64,000 bases of DNA from an uncultured Bacteroidota bacterium. Lineage in GTDB: Bacteria; Bacteroidota; Bacteroidia; 2-12-FULL-35-15. The notes below the pieces were generated by a model. It worked only from the letters and a program-made list of their open reading frames with translations. It was not told the origin of the DNA and did not search any database. Where the stretch lies: NCBI GenBank assembly GCA_903926385.1, contig CAIYIS010000059.1, positions 1 through 64,000 on the forward strand, in the 5' to 3' direction. Shown piece by piece: positions 58,751 through 64,000 of this stretch. Numbering within the stretch: the stretch's first letter is position 1; each line of letters opens with the position of its first letter. The position numbers and the translations under genes were made by a program.

Positions 58751-60304
58751 GTGAACAACGAATTAATCATTGATTCCACTCCCTCCGAAGTTGTTATTGC
58801 GTTATTAAATGACAAGCGATTAGTTGAACTAAATCGTGAAAAAAGCAACAACAACTACACGGTTGGCGACATATATCTTGGCAGGGTAAAGAAAGTAATG
58901 CCCGGATTGAACGCAGCCTTTGTGGACGTGGGTTACGAAAAAGATGCATTTCTGCATTATCTGGACTTAGGTCCTCAGGCCAATTCTCTGTGCAAGTACA
59001 CCAAGCTTGTTCAAACCGAGAAACAAACCACCTCCAATTTAATGTACTTTAAGTTGGAAAACGACATCCCAAAGGATGGAAAGATTGGAACCATTCTGAA
59101 TGCCAATCAGCAAATTCTTATCCAAATTGCCAAAGAACCTATCTCCACCAAAGGCCCTCGTATTACTACCGAAATTTCTTTAGCCGGAAGATACATTGTT
59201 CTTATTCCTTTTTCTGACAAAATTTCTGTTTCTCAGAAGATAAAAACTACGGAAGAAAAAACCAGATTAAAAAGGTTGCTTTCGAGTATTAAACCCAAGA
59301 ATTTTGGTGTTATTATCCGTACTGTTGCCGAAGGGAAATCTGTTGCCGACTTGGATGCTGACTTGAATGATTTGGTATCGAAATGGGAAAAATGTTACCA
59401 GGCATTAAAAACTGCTCAACCTCCGCAAAAAGTATTAGGCGAAATAGACAGAACTTCTGCAATTCTCAGGGATTTGTTGAATGCCAGTTTCAATAGCATT
59501 CACATCAACGACCCGGTATTGTTTGAAGAGACGAAAACCTATCTGCAGGCTATTGCTCCCGACAGAGAAAAAATTCTTAAGCTATATAAAGGTACTGTTC
59601 CTATTTTCGACAACTTTGGTGTTGACCGACAAATAAAAGCTCTGTTTGGTAAAACCGTTACCATGAAAAGTGGTGGTTACCTTATTGTAGAACATACCGA
59701 AGCTATGCACGTTATTGACGTGAACAGTGGCAATCGTGCTAAATCGGACAATAATCAGGAAACAAATGCCTTCGAAATTAACCTCGAAGCGGCTATTGAA
59801 GTAGCTCGTCAGCTAAGGTTGCGAGATATGGGTGGAATTATTGTTGTCGATTTTATCGACCTGCATAATGCCGAAAACCGAAAACTGCTTTTCGAGAAAA
59901 TGCGTGACGAAATGGCTAAGGATCGTGCAAAACATAATATTTTGCCTCCTTCCAAATTCGGCCTTATCCAAATTACCCGTCAGCGTGTTCGCCCCGAAAT
60001 GAATATCGTTACCGTTGAAAAATGCCCTACATGTGGCGGCAGCGGTGAGATTCAGGCTAGCATTCTTCTAATGGATGAAATCGAAAATAATGTTCGTTAT
60101 ATATTAAAAGAACAAAACGAATCAGGTGTTACTCTCTGTGTACATCCTTATCTCGAGGCTTATATCACTCGAGGACTCTTTACTTCTCTTCGCAGAAAAT
60201 GGAGTAAGAAATACGGAAAACCACTTAAAGTTAAAGCCGTTTCGTCTTATAACTTCCTTGAATATCATTTTCTGAACAAAAATGAAGATGAAATTAAAAT
60301 TTAA
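58751..60304 (+). CDS. rng: Ribonuclease G/E
   Basis: This 517-aa endoribonuclease for rRNA maturation and mRNA decay starts at a GTG (58751), with no nearer ATG matching the family N-terminus (NNELIIDSTPSEVVIALL). The S1 domain spans about 35-130 (VGDIYLGRVKKVMPGLNAAFVDVG). The catalytic region has MHVIDVNSGNR (about 317-327) and GGIIVVDFIDL (about 360-370), with the metal-binding Asp residues, and the zinc-link CPTCGGSG near 424. The RNase E scaffold tail is missing, so it is RNase G-like. Confidence 0.93.
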   Translation: MNNELIIDSTPSEVVIALLNDKRLVELNREKSNNNYTVGDIYLGRVKKVMPGLNAAFVDVGYEKDAFLHYLDLGPQANSLCKYTKLVQTEKQTTSNLMYFKLENDIPKDGKIGTILNANQQILIQIAKEPISTKGPRITTEISLAGRYIVLIPFSDKISVSQKIKTTEEKTRLKRLLSSIKPKNFGVIIRTVAEGKSVADLDADLNDLVSKWEKCYQALKTAQPPQKVLGEIDRTSAILRDLLNASFNSIHINDPVLFEETKTYLQAIAPDREKILKLYKGTVPIFDNFGVDRQIKALFGKTVTMKSGGYLIVEHTEAMHVIDVNSGNRAKSDNNQETNAFEINLEAAIEVARQLRLRDMGGIIVVDFIDLHNAENRKLLFEKMRDEMAKDRAKHNILPPSKFGLIQITRQRVRPEMNIVTVEKCPTCGGSGEIQASILLMDEIENNVRYILKEQNESGVTLCVHPYLEAYITRGLFTSLRRKWSKKYGKPLKVKAVSSYNFLEYHFLNKNEDEIKI

Positions 60305-60333
60305 TGATTTTAATAATTGTTGATTGATAATAG

Positions 60334-60361
60334 AGGAACAACTTCGGTTGTTCCTTTTTTT
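60334..60361 (+). terminator. Intrinsic terminator after rng
   Basis: A 9-bp perfect stem aggaacaac/gttgttcct closes a TTCG tetraloop and is followed by seven T. Confidence 0.95.
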
Positions 60362-60435
60362 ATGTGCACTATTTCATAAAACTGAAGATTGAACAACTCT
60401 AAAACTTTTGCGAATCAACTAAATTAAATAAGTGC

Positions 60436-62100
60436 TTAAAACGAATAACTCAGGCCCAGCATGGCATTGAAACGCTGAGTGGGGTAGTTGCTGTAACGGT
60501 AATAGCGCACATTGGCTATGTTGTTTACATTAATAAAGAATCCGAGTTTTTTGTTGTAACGGTATTCCCCTCCTATGTTAGCATCAAACATACCTTTGAG
60601 TTGTGTGGCCTCCACTTTTTCTTGATGAGTGCCGGCATTCTCGATGGTTTTAGCATATTGATTGTCGAGGTAAAAGAAATCGGCTCTTACAATGATTTTA
60701 TCTGAAATGTTATAATTGCCACCTAGAGCAAATTTGAGTTGAGGCAGATACCATGCACGCATTTCGGTTTTCATTTTATAATTAAAATAATCACCGCTGA
60801 GGTGAATGCGTATTTTTTCGCGCAACTGATAAGCCATTTCACCATGCACATGCAGTTCTTCACCGTCATCATAAATAACATCAAATCGGTTGGCAAGTAA
60901 ATTTTTTGTGTCGTTAACATACATGGCCATATTGTACATGCTGGTGTAAGATGCGCTGGCATCGTAATCGATGTTGGAAGTAACCGTTCCTTTAATCCCG
61001 CCAAAAAGCTGATATCTGTTGTTGGTGCTTTTCAGTTGGAGTTCGGAAAGCACAAACGGATTTTGGTCGGTAATTTCTTTCAAACTATTTTTATGCAGCC
61101 CGCCCGAAGCTCCTATATAAGGTACAATAATATTTTCGACCACATTATAACTTAAATCAATTTTAGGATAAAAATAGAATTTAGTACCGTCTTCATTGTC
61201 CATGGTAGCGGTTAGTCCCACAGCGGCTGTGTATTTTTCGCCTTTGGCATACACATTCGGGTTAATGGTAATGTTGGTATTGTTAACAGTATCTTTCATC
61301 GTTTTGTTGTTGAAATATTCTACTGCCGCATTTACTTTTATTACTTCTTTTTGAATAGTGGTTTTTACAAAACCTTCGGCTTTTATATTGTTTTCAGAAG
61401 CTTTGTACAAATCGGCAATGTTATAATAGCTCAGTTTTACTTCGTGGTTATAGCGTTCTTCTTTGGAGTAATGGCTCATGAGTTCGGCATTGGCCCCAAA
61501 ATAATTGAAACGCTGTGCTGTTGCATCTTTATTAAGCGAATTATTAACTACATCATAACCGTAAAAATGAACCACATTGCGGGCATAATCAAAATTACCG
61601 GAGAGGGTATGTTCTTTCAGAAACTTTTTTCCGTTCAGATTTATTTCGTTGTCGCTTAACCCTGCAAATCCATAATCCTTGGCGGTGTAAGTAGAAGAAA
61701 GGTGTTTCATGTGAACACCATAAGCATATTCTTTAGAGCGCAAACTATTGTACCATACTTCACCGTAAGGAGTAGTGTAATTGCCGAATCCTATTTTCAC
61801 CAAAGCATTGTATAGCTTAGTTAACGGCTCTCCTACCATCTGGGCTGCTGCAATGGGTGCCACATCAAAGTTGGTGTTGATACGTTGGGAATTGATGGAA
61901 TACGATTTTACCTGAAGTTTCTGGGTGCTGTCGTTAACCACTGGGTTTTCGTTTATCTTATTAGCATCGGCCACAGTGGGGCGAAACGCTCCGGTACCAA
62001 TAATGGTTAACGTGCCGAGTGTGTCCTGAGCGTAGAACACCTGAGTTTGAAAACAAACAAAAGTGATGAATAAAAATACTTTTAAAATATGTTTTTGCAT
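60436..62100 (-). CDS. Outer-membrane beta-barrel protein (TonB-receptor-like, no plug)
   Basis: This 554-aa protein has a signal peptide ending VFYAQ and then mostly amphipathic strands up to the terminal aromatic YSF (RFNAMLGLSYSF), the outer-membrane insertion signal. Strand pairs include YAYGVHMKHLSS and KIRIHLSGDYFNYKMK. No plug domain or TonB box is evident. It follows the TPR gene on the same strand after 58 bases, so the two probably act together at the envelope. Substrate unknown. Confidence 0.78.
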   Translation of the reverse strand: MQKHILKVFLFITFVCFQTQVFYAQDTLGTLTIIGTGAFRPTVADANKINENPVVNDSTQKLQVKSYSINSQRINTNFDVAPIAAAQMVGEPLTKLYNALVKIGFGNYTTPYGEVWYNSLRSKEYAYGVHMKHLSSTYTAKDYGFAGLSDNEINLNGKKFLKEHTLSGNFDYARNVVHFYGYDVVNNSLNKDATAQRFNYFGANAELMSHYSKEERYNHEVKLSYYNIADLYKASENNIKAEGFVKTTIQKEVIKVNAAVEYFNNKTMKDTVNNTNITINPNVYAKGEKYTAAVGLTATMDNEDGTKFYFYPKIDLSYNVVENIIVPYIGASGGLHKNSLKEITDQNPFVLSELQLKSTNNRYQLFGGIKGTVTSNIDYDASASYTSMYNMAMYVNDTKNLLANRFDVIYDDGEELHVHGEMAYQLREKIRIHLSGDYFNYKMKTEMRAWYLPQLKFALGGNYNISDKIIVRADFFYLDNQYAKTIENAGTHQEKVEATQLKGMFDANIGGEYRYNKKLGFFINVNNIANVRYYRYSNYPTQRFNAMLGLSYSF

Positions 62101-62158
62101 AACGTTTTAATTTTTTGATTCTATTCTCGTATGTGTTGCGAGTTTCAATGTTATTATC

Positions 62159-64000
62159 TTAATCTGGTTTCTTATTTTCTACACTATCCTTCGGCATAAC
62201 CGGCTCAGTAAATAAATTATTCTGCTGAGGCGAACTGCCTTCGAATTGAAGGTTGATAGGCTGTTCTTTTACTTCTTTTGCTTTTTTGGCGGCCTCTTCG
62301 TCTGCTTTTATTTTGTCGAGTTTTTCCTGAGCTGTTTTTATTAACTCTTTATCGTCCGACTCGCTGATAATGCCTTTGAGGGTTTCTTTGGCCTGAAAAA
62401 CATCTTTTAATGCCAAATAATTATCTGCCAAAAGAATCATCGCTTTGTCGGTCCAGTAAGGGAAATCCCACTCTCCGTTTATTAAATCGAATATCGTTTT
62501 CTGCGACTTCTTAATGTCTTTTTTTAATGAATAAATGTAGGCTACATGGTATTTCGATTCGGCCCCCAATTCGTTTTTAGAATTCTCGGCCACCCATTGA
62601 TATTCCTGCAGGGCTTCATCATATTTCTCTCCGTTGTCTGTTTTAGTGGTATCTATGATATGCGTTTTGTCGGCTATCTGGAAAGCAGAACTTGCATCAA
62701 TATAATGAGCCTCGGTAATTAATTCTTTGCCCGGTTTCTCTAACGAAAGCACATTTTTAGCATTTGTTTTTGCATCGGCATAGTTTTTTAATTGGAAATT
62801 ACAACGCATTAAACCAATCTTGGCAACGCTGGCGTTTTTCTGATTCTCGGCCACTTCTCCCAATTGTTTATAGTATTCCAGTGCGGTTTTGTAATCCTGT
62901 TTTTTGAAAACAATGTCGGATGCCCGGTAAAGCGACTGTTCGGTAAATTCGCTTTTCGGCTTACTGATTACGTAGATAAATTCGTTTAAAGCATTATCGG
63001 TGTTGCCTGCTGCAAGGTCGCATTCGGCTTTATAGAAGTTAGCTTGGAGAATAAATATTCCGTTCGGGAAACGAGTGATGTATTTTTCGAAATCAGGAAT
63101 CACTTTTTTGTATTCCTGTTTCAGGTAATCTGTTTTTCCAATATCATAAGCTATCGAATCGAGCGAAGCTTCTGGAATGGCAGCACCAATGGATTTAAGA
63201 TAAAGGTCCAATTCTTCCACATTGCCTTTGGCGGTATAAATCTTCTTCACAATATCAATTGCCACACTCGCATCAGTCGATTTACGGTCGCGTTTAATCA
63301 ACTGGTCAAAGTAAACAAGAGCTTCCTCGTCATTCATTTTAAAATAATAAATCAATCCTATCTTACTTAAACACGTGTTCTGATAAAGGCTGTTTGGAAA
63401 GTCTTCGAGGAATTTTTTGTAAGCGTCAAGCGCCAAATCAGTTTGGTTATCGATATAATAAGTTTGGGCAAGTTCGAAACGTGCTTTCTGAATATAAGTG
63501 GAAGTGGAAGCAGAGTAAGTTTGAACAAACAATTTCAAATCATTAATCTTTTCAGAATATTTTTTCAGAACACCTTTTGCTAAAGCTTCCTGAAACAATG
63601 CGTAGTCAGCATTGATTAATTTCATCTTAAACGACTGGTCGTAATAATCGGCAGCATTAGAAAAATCGCGGCTCATAAAATAGCCATCACCTATCCGATT
63701 AAGCGCATCGTTAATTTTACGAGCATTGGCTTGAGGTTTAAACGTAACAAATTTGCGAAACCAGAGTACGCTGTTTTGCCAGTCGTTCAGTTTGTAATAT
63801 GAATAACCTATGTTGTAATTGGCCTCGCTTATCTCCGATTGTCCTATGGCTCCCGGTTCGGCTATGTACTCTGTGTAGTTATCAATAGCATTCTGATATT
63901 GTTTCAATCTGTAATTCGACTCGGCTTTCCAGTAAATAGCTTCTGCCGTTATTTCTTTATCGAAGGTATATGTTTTTGATTTGTCAAATAGTTTAATGGC
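62159..64000 (-). CDS. Tetratricopeptide-repeat protein (partial, runs off the window)
   Basis: The frame is open from the stop at 62159 through the window end, so at least 613 residues are visible and the start is outside. A TTG at 63907 is not needed as a start since the reading continues upstream (AIKLFDKSKTYTFDKE). TPR units include YNIGYSYYKLNDWQNSVLWFRKFV, ALDAYKKFLEDFPNSLYQ and VIPDFEKYITRFPNGIFILQ. The C-terminal tail is disordered and charged. It probably acts in the periplasm with the downstream barrel protein. Confidence 0.85.
   Translation of the reverse strand, partial: AIKLFDKSKTYTFDKEITAEAIYWKAESNYRLKQYQNAIDNYTEYIAEPGAIGQSEISEANYNIGYSYYKLNDWQNSVLWFRKFVTFKPQANARKINDALNRIGDGYFMSRDFSNAADYYDQSFKMKLINADYALFQEALAKGVLKKYSEKINDLKLFVQTYSASTSTYIQKARFELAQTYYIDNQTDLALDAYKKFLEDFPNSLYQNTCLSKIGLIYYFKMNDEEALVYFDQLIKRDRKSTDASVAIDIVKKIYTAKGNVEELDLYLKSIGAAIPEASLDSIAYDIGKTDYLKQEYKKVIPDFEKYITRFPNGIFILQANFYKAECDLAAGNTDNALNEFIYVISKPKSEFTEQSLYRASDIVFKKQDYKTALEYYKQLGEVAENQKNASVAKIGLMRCNFQLKNYADAKTNAKNVLSLEKPGKELITEAHYIDASSAFQIADKTHIIDTTKTDNGEKYDEALQEYQWVAENSKNELGAESKYHVAYIYSLKKDIKKSQKTIFDLINGEWDFPYWTDKAMILLADNYLALKDVFQAKETLKGIISESDDKELIKTAQEKLDKIKADEEAAKKAKEVKEQPINLQFEGSSPQQNNLFTEPVMPKDSVENKKPD

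Overview
The window is chromosomal DNA of a member of the Bacteroidota, most likely an environmental or uncultured lineage near the Sphingobacteriales/Chitinophagales. Evidence: type IX secretion (a PorT homologue and four proteins ending in the T9SS type A sorting domain), menaquinone methyltransferase, A-rich leaders instead of Shine-Dalgarno sites, several TAnnTTTG promoter boxes, DUF4476 and DUF3098 proteins, and a partial dialkylresorcinol/flexirubin-type gene set. There is no rRNA, tRNA, transposase, integrase or CRISPR array that I can see.

Region 1 (1-20.5 kb, all metabolic genes on +) is one long catabolic locus. It encodes a three-subunit branched-chain 2-oxoacid:ferredoxin oxidoreductase (VorBAC), a split B12-dependent acyl-CoA mutase, a class III CoA-transferase, an indolepyruvate-type oxidoreductase alpha subunit fused to a GltD-like flavoprotein (1144 aa) with its beta subunit 4 kb downstream, a three-subunit molybdenum hydroxylase, a cysteine-synthase-like PLP enzyme and a HisC-like aminotransferase. 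The plausible logic is transamination of an amino acid, oxidative decarboxylation to an acyl-CoA with electrons going to ferredoxin or NAD(P), then CoA transfer and carbon-skeleton rearrangement. The substrate is not deducible from the sequence.

This locus is interrupted by non-metabolic DNA. A GxxExxY nuclease gene bracketed by inverted-repeat arms lies between the mutase and the CoA-transferase, and relatives of the same arms are inserted in frame in the molybdenum hydroxylase large subunit. An AT-rich AAA ATPase plus PD-(D/E)XK-like protein (a candidate defence module), an unknown gene and a 21-bp tandem array separate the two indolepyruvate oxidoreductase genes.

Region 2 (20.9-34.5 kb, all -) is mostly housekeeping: an S1-domain protein, a membrane protein, an FAD protein, porT-ubiE, rfaE1, aspC, DinB and DUF4476 proteins, an FMN reductase, an acyltransferase, truB-uppP and a DUF3098 protein. 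An 0.8-kb gene-free gap follows.

Region 3 (35-46 kb) has a class III aminotransferase, a small secreted protein, a CoA-binding protein, an MFS transporter, a compact darA-darB-dehydratase-ABC exporter cluster and a lipoprotein M49 peptidase.

Region 4 (46-54.3 kb) is a variable accessory zone: secreted T9SS proteins, three of which are tandem cassettes with the same leader and sorting domain around different cores; an HTH regulator, a GC-rich 21-bp array and an unknown protein on -; and a truncated nucleotidyltransferase remnant.

Region 5 (54.4-64 kb) returns to core genes: a LOG-family protein, an M23 peptidase, HU, a TPR protein, a 29-aa basic ribosomal-type protein, RNase G, an outer-membrane barrel and a TPR protein that runs off the window end.
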